A stretch of DNA of 56,321 nt from Oscillospiraceae bacterium. Lineage in GTDB: Bacteria > Bacillota > Clostridia > Oscillospirales > Oscillospiraceae. Shown here in pieces: positions 31,356 to 39,628 of this stretch. The notes beneath the pieces were generated by a model, which did not search any database, had not been told where the DNA came from, and worked only from the letters and a program-made list of their open reading frames with translations. Made by a program: the position numbers and the translations under genes. The first letter of the stretch is position 1. Each line of letters starts with the position of its first letter. Where the stretch lies: the NCBI GenBank assembly GCA_017552325.1, contig JAFZQE010000061.1:1-56321 (forward strand), written 5' to 3'.

Positions 31356-32714
31356 TCAGCCCTTCGGGCCAAAGCCGTTTTCCTCGTAGTATGCCCTGGC
31401 ATAGCGCAGCAGGATCTCCCCTGCCTGCCCGCGCAGCTCCGCCGTCTCCGCGCCGAGCACGACCGCGACGATCGTATGCGTCTCACCGTTCACGGTCACA
31501 GGCAGCGACGCCACCACGCAGTAGCCCGCCCGGTTGGTCGAGCCGGTCTTGAGCCCGTTCACGCCGGGCATGTTGAAGACCAGCGGATTGGAATTGGCCG
31601 TCGTGAAGCCGAGCTTGCTCAGATGCACGAACTGCAGCCCGGTCATCTCCGTGACCTCCGGCGCCTTCTCGAGCAGATAGGCGCTCAGGCGGAAGAGGTC
31701 CATCGCGCTCATGCTGTTCTGCCGCTTGCCGGGCAGGCTCGACTCGCTGTAGCTCGGCAGGCCGTGCGGCGTATAGAAGCGGGCGGAGAGCAGCCCGAGC
31801 TCGGCCGCGCGCTCGTTCATCCGCGCGACGAAGTCCTCCTCCGAGCCTTCGGCATACTCCGCCAGCGCCAGCGCGCACTCGTTGCTCGAGGCCAGCATCA
31901 TCGCCTGCATCAGCTCTTCGAGCGGGATCCTGTCGCCCGGGGAGAGGCTGACGACGCCGTCGGCCGACCAGGAGAGGCGCGCCGCCTTCGTCGAGATCGT
32001 CACCTCGGCCTGCGCGTCGATCTCGCCGTCTTCGATCGCCTCGGCCAGCAGCAGATAGGTCATCAGCTTCGAGAGGCTGGCGATCGGATAGCGCCATGCG
32101 CGGTTATGGGAGAAGAGCACCTCACCGGTGTCCGCGTCGCCCACCAGCACCGCGTTGAAGGCGCCGAAGTAGTCCTCCTGCTTCAGCTCGTAGAGGTCGG
32201 GCGCGAAGGGCTGGGTCGGGTCGATGCGCAGCTGGCCCGCGCCGTCGAAGCGGATGGTCAGGTCGAGCAGGAGCTGCACGTCGGCCAGCGAGAGATAGAG
32301 CTCCCTGTCGTCGGAGCGGTAGCTGTAATAGCGGCGCTCGCCGTCGTCGACGAAGAGGCGGTTGCGCTTGAGGGAGAGGTAGGAGATGGCGAAGTTCGTC
32401 GTGTCCTTCTTCGCCTCATCCTTCGGCGCGGGCTCGCCGGTCGTGATCCGCCACAGCTCGCCGTCGCTCCCGCCGCTCTGGTAGTCCACGCGGAACTGCT
32501 TTTCCGTCCCCCGCAGCGCCTGCGCCAGGTCGCTGAGCGAGAGGAAGAGATTCCCCTCGTAGGAATCGCTGTAGGCCCGCAGGGAGACTGTGAGCTCCCC
32601 GACGCGGGCGTCGATCAGATAGGGCCTCGTCCCCTCTGCCAGGGCAGCGCCCGCCGTGCCGCAGAGCAGCAGGACGCACAGCAGCAGGGCAAGGGCAGAG
32701 CGGAGCACTTTCAT
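31356..32714 (-). CDS. D-alanyl-D-alanine carboxypeptidase (S11, DacA/DacF type)
   Basis: The 452-residue secreted protein trims the terminal D-Ala from peptidoglycan stem peptides. It has a signal peptide (MKVLRSALALLLCVLLLCG), a copper-amine-oxidase-like N-terminal module (GNLFLSLSDLAQAL, about 35-150) instead of the plain penicillin-binding start, then the S11 motifs: SLSK (Ser213, Lys216), SSN in LASSNECAL and KTG in GLKTGSTNRAG. I start it at ATG 32714, which begins the signal peptide; the longer open frame upstream would bury it. The usual C-terminal beta domain and amphipathic anchor are missing, as the protein ends soon after KTG. Confidence 0.92.
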   Translation of the reverse strand: MKVLRSALALLLCVLLLCGTAGAALAEGTRPYLIDARVGELTVSLRAYSDSYEGNLFLSLSDLAQALRGTEKQFRVDYQSGGSDGELWRITTGEPAPKDEAKKDTTNFAISYLSLKRNRLFVDDGERRYYSYRSDDRELYLSLADVQLLLDLTIRFDGAGQLRIDPTQPFAPDLYELKQEDYFGAFNAVLVGDADTGEVLFSHNRAWRYPIASLSKLMTYLLLAEAIEDGEIDAQAEVTISTKAARLSWSADGVVSLSPGDRIPLEELMQAMMLASSNECALALAEYAEGSEEDFVARMNERAAELGLLSARFYTPHGLPSYSESSLPGKRQNSMSAMDLFRLSAYLLEKAPEVTEMTGLQFVHLSKLGFTTANSNPLVFNMPGVNGLKTGSTNRAGYCVVASLPVTVNGETHTIVAVVLGAETAELRGQAGEILLRYARAYYEENGFGPKG

Positions 32715-32745
32715 CGGCAGCGCCTTCTTTCCGGCTTTTTTCTTC

Positions 32746-32774
32746 AGTATACCCCAGCTTTCGCCCCGAATCAA
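32746..32774 (-). promoter_or_regulatory. Promoter of the D,D-carboxypeptidase gene
   Basis: TTGATT (32769-32774) and TATACT (32746-32751) on the minus strand, 17-bp spacer. Confidence 0.6.
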
Positions 32775-32778
32775 CTGA

Positions 32779-33006
32779 AAAATCCCGGAAGCCTGCGGTT
32801 TCCGGGATTTTCGGGCTGCAGACGAACCCGTGGGATCAGGGATCGACAAGCATGGGGAGATTGTGAAGAGGGGATGGGAGTCCCCTCTTCACGTCCAATC
32901 ATGCAAAAAACGGGAACTATTCGTTAGTTCCCGTTTTTGCTGTCAAGCTGTCGACACCTTGTCGACAGCTTGAAAAATCCCGGAAGCCTGCGGCTTCCGG
33001 GATTTT
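32779..33006. ncRNA. Cluster of five hairpins, possible structured RNA or stacked terminators
   Basis: Perfect stems lie at 32779-32811 (AAAATCCCGGAA), 32863-32892 (GTGAAGAGGGGA), 32906-32938 (AAAAACGGGAACTA), 32943-32973 (TCAAGCTGTCGAC) and 32974-33006 (again AAAATCCCGGAA). The first and last share stem and loop. The last, next to the small ORF stop, works as a terminator on the minus strand. Whether the block is one RNA is unknown, and the ncRNA label is tentative. Confidence 0.4.
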
Positions 33007-33018
33007 CGGCAGAGCTGC

Positions 33019-33132
33019 TCAGATCTGAAAGGCGCTCAGCACCAGCGCCAGCAGCAGGGCCAGCAGGTACATGGCCCCGGTAAAGGTCTGCATGGGATCG
33101 GTCGTCGAGCAGCGGTTTTCGTTTTCGTTCAT
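33019..33132 (-). CDS. 37-residue membrane micro-protein
   Basis: From ATG 33130-33132 the frame reads MNENENRCSTTDPMQ and then a hydrophobic helix (TGAMYLLALLLALVLSA) ending FQI. GGAGGA lies 7 nt upstream with ideal spacing, and a terminator-like hairpin follows 12 bp after the stop. I do not recognise a family; a single-pass small membrane protein is what the sequence shows. Confidence 0.65.
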   Translation of the reverse strand: MNENENRCSTTDPMQTFTGAMYLLALLLALVLSAFQI

Positions 33133-33311
33133 GGTCAAATCCTCCGTTCAAAGCGTTTTCCCTTTCGGTTGACATAATAGTATTACAATCAGTGTCCGAA
33201 AAACCGCCCCGAAATATTTTTCTTTTCGGAGTATTGGGTGTTTTATTGGACAGTTTTCTGTGTTATACTGGAATCGGAGTATGAACAACGCCGTTGTCGA
33301 GGAGGGATACC

Positions 33312-34298
33312 ATGCCGAAATCGCCGAATCAAAAACTCAAGCTGCTGATCCTGCAGCGTTTTCTGACGCGCTGCAGCGACGAGGCGCACCCGGTCACGGT
33401 GCAGGAGATGATCGAGGAGCTGGCCCGTCACGACGTGGCCGCCGAGCGCAAGACGATCTACGACGACCTGGAGACGCTGCGCCGCTTCGGGCTGGATATC
33501 GTGCAGCGCAAGGACCGGAGCACCGGCTACTACGTCGCCTCGCGCGACTTCGAGCTGCCGGAGCTGAAGCTGCTGGTCGACAGCATCCAGAGCTCGAAGT
33601 TCATCACGCAGAAAAAGACCCTGAGCCTGATCCGGAAGCTCGAAAACCTCGCCAGCGTCTACGAAGCGCAGCTTCTCGAGCGCCAGGTCTACGTGCGCGG
33701 GCGGGTCAAGAGCATGAACGAGAGCGTCTACTACAACGTCGACGAGATCTCCGGCGCGATCACGCGCGACCGGGCGATCCGCTTCAAATACTTCGAGTTC
33801 ACGCTTGCCGGCGAGCGCCGCTACCGGCACGAGGGCGCCTGGTACACCGTCAGCCCCTTCGCGCTGATCTGGGACGACGAGAACTACTATCTGCTGGCCT
33901 GGGACGCCTCGGCCGAGCGCATGAAGCACTTCCGGGTCGACAAGATGACGAACATCGAGCCGACCGAGCAGCGGCGCGAAGGCAAGGAGACCTTCAAAAA
34001 GCTCGACATGTCCTCCTACACCCAGCGGGTCTTCGGCATGTTCGGCGGCGAGCAGCAGCGGGTGCGCCTGCGCTTTCTCAACCACCTTGCCGGCGCGGTG
34101 ATCGACCGCTTCGGCAAGGACACGATCCTCACGCCCGACGGCGACGAGCATTTCATCATCGCGGTGGATCTGGTCGTGAGCCCGCAGTTCTTCGCCTGGG
34201 TCTTCGGCTTTGGCGCGGAAGCGGAGATCCTCTCCCCCGAGGCCGTGCGCCTGCAGATGGGCCGCGAGGCCGCGAAGATCGCCGCGCGCTACGAATAA
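33312..34298 (+). CDS. WYL-domain transcriptional regulator
   Basis: The 328-residue protein has an N-terminal winged helix (about 5-75; VTVQEMIEELARHDVAAERKTIYDDLETLRR pattern), a middle WYL domain (about 145-220; IRFKYFEF, then YTVSPFALIWDDENYYLLAWD, then FRVDKM) and a C-terminal WCX-like extension. WYL regulators sense small ligands or nucleic acid and commonly control stress or defence genes. I start it at ATG 33312, with GAGGAGGG 6 nt upstream. The target is unknown; the neighbour upstream is the divergent micro-protein gene. Confidence 0.92.
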   Translation: MPKSPNQKLKLLILQRFLTRCSDEAHPVTVQEMIEELARHDVAAERKTIYDDLETLRRFGLDIVQRKDRSTGYYVASRDFELPELKLLVDSIQSSKFITQKKTLSLIRKLENLASVYEAQLLERQVYVRGRVKSMNESVYYNVDEISGAITRDRAIRFKYFEFTLAGERRYRHEGAWYTVSPFALIWDDENYYLLAWDASAERMKHFRVDKMTNIEPTEQRREGKETFKKLDMSSYTQRVFGMFGGEQQRVRLRFLNHLAGAVIDRFGKDTILTPDGDEHFIIAVDLVVSPQFFAWVFGFGAEAEILSPEAVRLQMGREAAKIAARYE

Positions 34299-34310
34299 AC
34301 AGGAAATAAG

Positions 34311-34383
34311 AAACCGCCCGGGATCATCTCCCGGGCGGTTTCCGTCGTTCTGCTAAAAACTAAAAACTACAAGCTAAAAACTA
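34311..34383 (-). terminator. TAG-rich 3-prime module and hairpin, copy C
   Basis: The TAG stop of the LRR/Ig paralogue 2 (34381-34383) opens the TAG-rich stretch on the minus strand, then AGAACGACGG and a 13-bp stem AAACCGCCCGGGA (34311-34323 with 34329-34341). On the plus strand the same hairpin can end the WYL gene. Confidence 0.8.
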
Positions 34384-36351
34384 TTTCACCGTGAGCGTTG
34401 CGACCGAGCTGTAGCGGTAGCCGATCTCGTTGGAGACCCTGCACTTGTACTGATAGCCGCTGCGGAAGCTCTTCGCCTCGACCGTCAGAGTCGCAGAGGT
34501 CGCGCCAGTGCCCGTGCACTTTTTCCAGGAACCGGTGCTGCTTGTGCGGTAGTACCACTGATACGCCGTCACGCCGGTCGCCTTGACGGTGAACTTCACG
34601 GTCGTGCCCGCCGAGGCGGTTTTGTCCGCGGGCTGCGTCGTGATCACGGGCTTCGTCTGTACGGTCAGGGTCGCGGCGGAGCTGTACCTGTAGCCCGCGT
34701 CGTTCGTGACCTTGCAGCGGTACTGGTAGCCGCTGCGGAAGCTTGCGGCCGAGACGGTCAGGGTCGCGGTGGTTGCGCCCGTGCCGCTGGATTTCTTCCA
34801 GGAGCCGGTACTGCTCGTGCGGTAATACCACTGATAGCCCGTCGCGTTGCTGGCCTTGACCGTAAACTTGACGGTCTCGCCCTCCGCGACGGTCTTGCTC
34901 GCTGGCTGGGTCGTGATCGTCGGCTTGGGCAGCACGGTCAGGGTCGCGGCGCTCGAGGTCGCGGTGCCGGAGGCGTTCGTGATCTTGCAGCGGTACTGGT
35001 AGCCGTTCCGCGAGGTCTTGGCCTCGACGCTCAGCGTCGCCGTCCGGCAGCCGGGCAGCGTGGTGTTCGTCCAGCTGCCGGAGCTGCTCGTGCGGTACTG
35101 CCACTGATAGCTCAGATCCTCGCTCGAGGCCTTGACCGTGAAGCTCGCGGTCTTGCCCTCGGCGATGCTGAGGGACTTCGGCTGCGTGCCGATCGCAGGC
35201 TTCGCGGGCGCCTCGGTAACGATCTCGACTGAGCTGTCGTCATAGCCGAGGAGAGCGCCCCCGCCGGAGTGTACATAATGATTCTCCGGCCCGTAGATGT
35301 ATTTCGCGGACGCGTTCGCTTCCAGCAGGCGCGGACATTCGCTGATGTACAGCTTTTCGATCTGATTGTTCCAGCAGTAGAGCTCGGTCAGCGCCGCGTT
35401 TTTGAACAGATGCAGCTCCTTTAGCTCATTGCCGTAGCAGTAGAGTTCGGTCAGCGCCGTGTTCTTCAGAACGTCCAGCTCGGACAGCTCATTCTTGCTG
35501 CACTGCAGGATCGTCAGGGCCGTGTTTTTCGAGACGTCCAGCTTCGTCAGATTGTCGTTGTTCACATACAGCTCCGTCAGCGCCTTGCACTTGGAAACAT
35601 CCAGAGACAGAAGCGTGCCGTTGCTGCAGCCGACGTAAGTCAGCGCCGTGTTCTGCGACAGGTTCAGCGAGAGGATGCCGGTGTTGCTGCAGCTGAGACG
35701 TTCCAGCGCCGTGTTGTACGTCAGATTCAGCTCGATCAGCGGGTTGCCGCCGCATTCCAGATTGGTCAGCGCGGCGCAGTCCGAAAGGTCCAGCTCCGTC
35801 AGCTCGTTGCTGCTGACGCTGATGGTTGCCAGCTTCGAGCAGTTCGACAGATCGATCGAAGTCAAGTCGTTGCCGTAGCATCTCAGATATTCCAGATTGA
35901 TGTTGTGCGAGAGGTCCAGTACGGTCAGATTATTGGTAAAGCAATCCAGCTTTTTCAGCTTGATGTTCTTCGACAGATCCAGCGAGCTCACCTGGCTCTT
36001 GTAGCACTCCAGGATCTCAAGCTCTGTGAAATACTCGATGCCCTTCAGAGAGAGCTTCCCCTTGTTGATGCAGCAGATATCCGTGACCGCGGCGATCTCG
36101 GAGGCGCTGAGCACGCCGTCCCCGTTTGTATCGCAGTAGGTCGACACATAGTTGCGGAAGGTCTCGTTCGGGAAGTGCGTCGCGTCGACGGCGATATCGC
36201 CGGTCGCGGCGGGCTCGGCAGCCTCGGGGTCGATGACGGCGATGGGCTCCGCCTCTTCGAGGTCGATGATCTCGATATCCTCGGCGGCGGCCGCTGGAAT
36301 CAGCGACAGCGCCAGCACGAGGCAGAGCAGCAGGGCAAGCAGACGTTTCAT
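34381..36351 (-). CDS. Secreted LRR and Ig-like repeat protein (paralogue 2)
   Basis: The 656-residue protein has signal peptide MKRLLALLLCLVLALSLIPA, then AEDIEIIDLEEAEP, an EF-hand-like segment (CDTNGDGVLSASEI), about ten LRR units (for example LTSIDLSNCSKLATIS and TELYCYGNELKEL, to about residue 350) and three Ig-like repeats (about 392-656) with YQWYYR and GYQYRCKVTN motifs. I start it at ATG 36351, with AGGAGGAAC upstream. It is nearly identical in plan to 9316-11445 but with more LRR and fewer Ig units, as expected from repeat expansion. Likely surface adhesion; ligand unknown. Confidence 0.9.
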   Translation of the reverse strand: MKRLLALLLCLVLALSLIPAAAAEDIEIIDLEEAEPIAVIDPEAAEPAATGDIAVDATHFPNETFRNYVSTYCDTNGDGVLSASEIAAVTDICCINKGKLSLKGIEYFTELEILECYKSQVSSLDLSKNIKLKKLDCFTNNLTVLDLSHNINLEYLRCYGNDLTSIDLSNCSKLATISVSSNELTELDLSDCAALTNLECGGNPLIELNLTYNTALERLSCSNTGILSLNLSQNTALTYVGCSNGTLLSLDVSKCKALTELYVNNDNLTKLDVSKNTALTILQCSKNELSELDVLKNTALTELYCYGNELKELHLFKNAALTELYCWNNQIEKLYISECPRLLEANASAKYIYGPENHYVHSGGGALLGYDDSSVEIVTEAPAKPAIGTQPKSLSIAEGKTASFTVKASSEDLSYQWQYRTSSSGSWTNTTLPGCRTATLSVEAKTSRNGYQYRCKITNASGTATSSAATLTVLPKPTITTQPASKTVAEGETVKFTVKASNATGYQWYYRTSSTGSWKKSSGTGATTATLTVSAASFRSGYQYRCKVTNDAGYRYSSAATLTVQTKPVITTQPADKTASAGTTVKFTVKATGVTAYQWYYRTSSTGSWKKCTGTGATSATLTVEAKSFRSGYQYKCRVSNEIGYRYSSVATLTVK

Positions 36352-36419
36352 GTCGGTTCCTCCTGTCGTGGTAAAAATATGCAGAACAAGCGGCAAAAGC
36401 GCGTTTTTCCTTATAGATT

Positions 36420-36449
36420 ATTATATCGGCGGAGAGGCGCGCATGTCAA
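36420..36449 (-). promoter_or_regulatory. Promoter of LRR/Ig paralogue 2
   Basis: Perfect TTGACA (36444-36449) and TATAAT (36420-36425) on the minus strand with an 18-bp spacer; the best sigma-A match in the window. Confidence 0.75.
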
Positions 36450-36486
36450 GTGGCGGATCGGAAAAAGCGCGCATCGTGTTTTCCTG

Positions 36487-36515
36487 TTGCCGAGCATGGC
36501 AGAATCTGTTATAGT
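36487..36515 (+). promoter_or_regulatory. Promoter of the alpha/beta hydrolase
   Basis: TTGCCG (36487-36492) and TATAGT (36510-36515), 17-bp spacer, divergent from the LRR/Ig promoter. Confidence 0.6.
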
Positions 36516-36543
36516 AAAAGAAAAAACGCAGGAGGTCACGGCC

Positions 36544-37494
36544 ATGCGCTGGATCACAGACGAAAACTACGCGGAGCAGCTGCGCACGGAGGTCGAGCCC
36601 TGGCTCGCCGCTCGGCGGGAGACGGGCTTCGACGAGCGGGTCGAGGGGCAGCCGATCTATTTCGAGCACTACCGGGTGGACAGCCCCAGGGGCGTCGTGG
36701 TGATCAGCCACGGCTTCACCGAGTCGGCCGGGAAGTTTGCGGAGAGCTTCTATTATCTGCTGCAGGCGGGCTACGAGGTCTGGATGCCCGAGCACCGCGG
36801 GCACGGGCGCTCCTTCCGCCCCAACGACAATCCCTACGTCGTGCATGTGGAGCGCTTCGACGACTATGTGGACGATCTGCGCCATCTGGTCGAGACCCGG
36901 GTGAAGCCCGCGTCCGGCGAGCTGCCGCTTTATCTCTTCTGCCACTCGATGGGCGGCTGCATCGGCGCGCGCCTGATCGAAACCGGCCCCGATCTGTTCA
37001 AAAAGGCCGTGCTCTCCTCCCCGATGCTGGGACTGAGCTTCGGGAAGATCCCGATCCCGGTGGCCTACGCGGTCGCCTGCCTCAAGAGCGTCGGCGAAGG
37101 CGCGAAGCAGCCGCTGACGCCGGTCACGGCCTTCCCCGAGGAGCGCTACGCCGACAGCGCCGGCAATTCCGAGCCGCGCTTCGACTGGTATTACGCGCGG
37201 AAGCTGGCCGAGCCGAAGTTCCAGACCTGCGCGCCCTCCGCCGGCTGGGGCCGGGAGGCGATCCGCGCCTGCGCCCGTGCGCGGAAGGAGGCCGGGCGGG
37301 TGAAGATCCCGGTGCTGCTGTTCCAGGCCGGGGCGGACGTCTATGTGAAGAACGCCTCGCAGGACGAGTTCGCCGCGCGCGTCCCGGGCTGCGAGCTGCG
37401 GAGGATGCCCGGCATGCGCCACGAGCTCTACGTCAGCGACACGGCCTTCCTGAAGGACTACTGGCAGCAGATCTTTGATTTTTTTGAGAAGTAA
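36544..37494 (+). CDS. Alpha/beta hydrolase (monoacylglycerol lipase/lysophospholipase-like)
   Basis: The 316-residue protein shows VVVISHGFTES (oxyanion region), the nucleophile elbow CHSMGG, and later GADVYV and MRHELY supplying the Asp and His of the catalytic triad. EHRGHGRSFR is the usual helix after strand 4 in the serine aminopeptidase S33/lysophospholipase L2 group. No signal peptide, so cytoplasmic. An ester or acyl-glycerol substrate is inferred from the family. It is a one-gene unit ended by the hairpin of module D. Confidence 0.9.
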   Translation: MRWITDENYAEQLRTEVEPWLAARRETGFDERVEGQPIYFEHYRVDSPRGVVVISHGFTESAGKFAESFYYLLQAGYEVWMPEHRGHGRSFRPNDNPYVVHVERFDDYVDDLRHLVETRVKPASGELPLYLFCHSMGGCIGARLIETGPDLFKKAVLSSPMLGLSFGKIPIPVAYAVACLKSVGEGAKQPLTPVTAFPEERYADSAGNSEPRFDWYYARKLAEPKFQTCAPSAGWGREAIRACARARKEAGRVKIPVLLFQAGADVYVKNASQDEFAARVPGCELRRMPGMRHELYVSDTAFLKDYWQQIFDFFEK

Positions 37495-37508
37495 AACGGA
37501 AAAACAAA

Positions 37509-37581
37509 CCCGCCCGGGAGAAATCTCCCGGGCGGGCTTCGTCGTTCTACTAAAAACTAAAAAACTACAGGCCAAAAACTA
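37509..37581 (-). terminator. TAG-rich 3-prime module and hairpin, copy D
   Basis: It starts (minus strand) two bases after the TGA of hypB: TAG-rich words, AGAACGACGAA and a 13-bp stem CCCGCCCGGGAGA (37509-37521 with 37524-37536). It separates the convergent hydrolase and hypB genes. This is the only copy where the gene stop is not itself the first TAG. Confidence 0.8.
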
Positions 37582-37583
37582 TC

Positions 37584-38255
37584 TCAGCCCTCGATCCAGG
37601 CGCGGGTCTGCTCGCGCAGCCAGTCGGCCCAGGCGCCGATGCCCTCGCCGGTGCGGGAGGAGATCGGGATGATCTTCATGTTGGGATTGAGGCGGCGGAC
37701 ATACTCGCTGCACTTCTCGATGTCGAAATCAAAATAGGGCAGCACGTCGATCTTGTTGATGAGCAGCACGTCGCAGACGGAGAACATCAGCGGGTACTTG
37801 AGGGGCTTGTCGTCGCCCTCGGGCACGGAGAGGATCATCGCGTTCTTCACGGCGCCGGTGTCGAACTCCGCCGGGCAGACGAGGTTGCCGATGTTCTCAA
37901 GGATCGCGAGATCGACGTCCTCCACGCCGAGGCCCTCGAGGCCCTGCTTGGTCATGCCCGCGTCGAGGTGGCACATGCCGCCGGTGTGCAGCTGGATGAC
38001 CTTCACGCCGGTCTTCTCGATCGTCGCGGCGTCCACGTCAGAGTCGATGTCGGCCTCCATGACGCCAATGCGCAGCTCGTCCTTCAGCGCCTCGATCGTG
38101 CGGCGCAGAGTCGTCGTCTTGCCGGAGCCGGGCGAGCTCATCAGGTTCAGCAGAAAGGTCCTGTTCTTTTTCAGTTCCTCGCGCAGCCGGTCGGCCTCGC
38201 GGTCGTTGTTTTCAAAAACGCTCTGTTTGATCTCCAAAATGCGGTAGCCTTCCAT
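37584..38255 (-). CDS. hypB: Hydrogenase/urease-type nickel incorporation GTPase HypB
   Basis: HypB is a SIMIBI GTPase that helps load nickel into [NiFe] hydrogenase. The 223-residue product has the P-loop SSPGSGKTTTL (about 38-48), the metal-binding CHLDAG segment with GGMCH, the ENIGNLVCPAEFD motif and the guanine-specificity motif NKID. It lacks an N-terminal histidine-rich nickel store and the N-terminal CXXCGC motif. No hypA, hypC-F or hydrogenase gene is visible, so it is an orphan in this window. GGAGGGATC precedes the ATG. Confidence 0.94.
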   Translation of the reverse strand: MEGYRILEIKQSVFENNDREADRLREELKKNRTFLLNLMSSPGSGKTTTLRRTIEALKDELRIGVMEADIDSDVDAATIEKTGVKVIQLHTGGMCHLDAGMTKQGLEGLGVEDVDLAILENIGNLVCPAEFDTGAVKNAMILSVPEGDDKPLKYPLMFSVCDVLLINKIDVLPYFDFDIEKCSEYVRRLNPNMKIIPISSRTGEGIGAWADWLREQTRAWIEG

Positions 38256-38288
38256 AGGGATCCCTCCGAATAGTTTTTTAACGCCTTG

Positions 38289-38317
38289 ATACTAACACAA
38301 TCAGGCGAGCAATGCAA
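38289..38317 (-). promoter_or_regulatory. Promoter of hypB
   Basis: TTGCAT (38312-38317) and TAGTAT (38289-38294) on the minus strand, 17-bp spacer. Weak -10 box. Confidence 0.4.
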
Positions 38318-39464
38318 GCGCGGCGCGGAAGCTCTGTTCAAATTTCGCTCCGTAGATCGCGTAGCCGCTGTTTTCCGCCGAGCAGCAGGCGCGGCCGGTA
38401 TCCAGCGCGGTGGCGAAATCCGCGGCCCCGGGCCAGTCATCGCCGCAGGCGGGCAGCAGCCCGGCCTCCGCCGCGGCCTCCCGCAGCGCGGGCTGCGCGA
38501 GCAGCCAGGCGAGGAAGGCCTCCGCCTCCTCCCGCTTCTCCCCCGCGAGCACGGCAAGGCCCCAGAGCAGCGCCTCCGTCCGCGCCTCGCAGCCCTCCAT
38601 CGGCGGCAGCGGCAGGATGCACAGCTCCTCCCGGTCCGCTGTCAGCAGATCTCGGCTGCTGCAGATCCCGCAGATCAGCTCCCCGCGCTCGACGGCCGCC
38701 AGCACCGGCACGTCCAGCGAGACGAGGCCGCCCTCAAAGGCGGCGTCCGCCAGCAGGTTGTAGACCTCGCGGTAGGCCTCGCTCTCGAGGTCCTGCTCCC
38801 GCTGCGCGTAGAAGGGGCTGCCCTTCTGCGTCAGCGCGCCGGCGAAGAGCGCGGCGAAGGAATCCGCCGAGAAGAAGGGGCGCTCGACGCGCCGCCCGTA
38901 GTCCGAGGCCAGCGCGCACAGCTCCTCGAGCGTGGGCTCCTCCGACAGGCGATCGCGGTTCTCCGCCTTGACGACGAGCACGGGCAGCTCACCGCCCAGG
39001 GGGCAGAAGCCCGCCGGCGCGCCCCGGAAGAAGGGACGCAGCGCGCCAAGCTCCCCGACCGACGGGGCAAGCTTTCCCTCCGCGGCCAGCGAGGCGGCGC
39101 GGCCGCCGTCGCAGAGCAGGAGGTCCGGGCTGCCCTGCGCCAGGGCGGCGCGCAGCTCCTCCGCGGAGTTGAAGGTATAGACGAAGATCTGACTCTCGGG
39201 GTGCTGCGCGGTATAGTCCTCCGCAAGCGCCGCAAGCGACTCCGCCAGGGGCAGATCCCGGGCGAGCCAGAGCGACAGGCTGCCCTCTTCCGGCTCGGGA
39301 AGGATCACGGCGCCCGGCGTCGCCTCCGGTAGGGCGGAGCTCTCCGCGCCTGCCGTCGCCTGCGCGGGAGCGGCTTCGGTCGCCTGCGGTCCGTTCTCCC
39401 CGCAGCCGGCCAGCAGCGCCAGACAGAGCAGCAGCGCCGCCCACAGTCTCCCCTTTCGTTTCAT
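38301..39464 (-). CDS. Extracellular solute-binding lipoprotein
   Basis: The 387-residue protein has a lipoprotein signal with lipobox LLAGC (Cys21), an Ala/Pro-rich spacer (to about 55) and a family 1 solute-binding fold: LSLWLARDLPL, SQIFVYTFNSAEEL, DLLLCDGG, and a hinge-type AFLAWLLAQPAL near the C-terminus. Such lipoproteins deliver sugars or peptides to ABC permeases. No permease or ATPase is next to it, so it is an orphan or is paired with a distant transporter. Coding spans into the promoter region of hypB downstream. Confidence 0.85.
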   Translation of the reverse strand: MKRKGRLWAALLLCLALLAGCGENGPQATEAAPAQATAGAESSALPEATPGAVILPEPEEGSLSLWLARDLPLAESLAALAEDYTAQHPESQIFVYTFNSAEELRAALAQGSPDLLLCDGGRAASLAAEGKLAPSVGELGALRPFFRGAPAGFCPLGGELPVLVVKAENRDRLSEEPTLEELCALASDYGRRVERPFFSADSFAALFAGALTQKGSPFYAQREQDLESEAYREVYNLLADAAFEGGLVSLDVPVLAAVERGELICGICSSRDLLTADREELCILPLPPMEGCEARTEALLWGLAVLAGEKREEAEAFLAWLLAQPALREAAAEAGLLPACGDDWPGAADFATALDTGRACCSAENSGYAIYGAKFEQSFRAALALLA

Positions 39465-39537
39465 CGCAGCCTCCCAAGCGGCCGGCCTGTCTCAAAGGCC
39501 TGTCGAAAATCCGGGTATTCCCCTTGTTCACAGGATG

Positions 39538-39567
39538 AATATAGCACAAATCCGGGGCTTTTGGCAA
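39538..39567 (-). promoter_or_regulatory. Promoter of the solute-binding lipoprotein
   Basis: TTGCCA (39562-39567) and TATATT (39538-39543) on the minus strand, 18-bp spacer. Confidence 0.5.
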
Positions 39568-39572
39568 GGGCT

Positions 39573-39601
39573 TTGCTTTTTGCGGCGGGATGGTGTATAC
39601 T
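39573..39601 (+). promoter_or_regulatory. Promoter of the HAD phosphatase
   Basis: TTGCTT (39573-39578) and TATACT (39596-39601) with a 17-bp spacer, back to back with the lipoprotein promoter. Confidence 0.55.
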
Positions 39602-39628
39602 GATGAAAAAAGAAGTGGGAGGATCGCG

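Noticed and set aside
32924-33175. An 83-codon minus-strand frame overlapping the micro-protein
   Set aside because: It reads through hairpins, has no ribosome site, and the frame of the 37-residue ORF has an ideal one and a sensible membrane helix.
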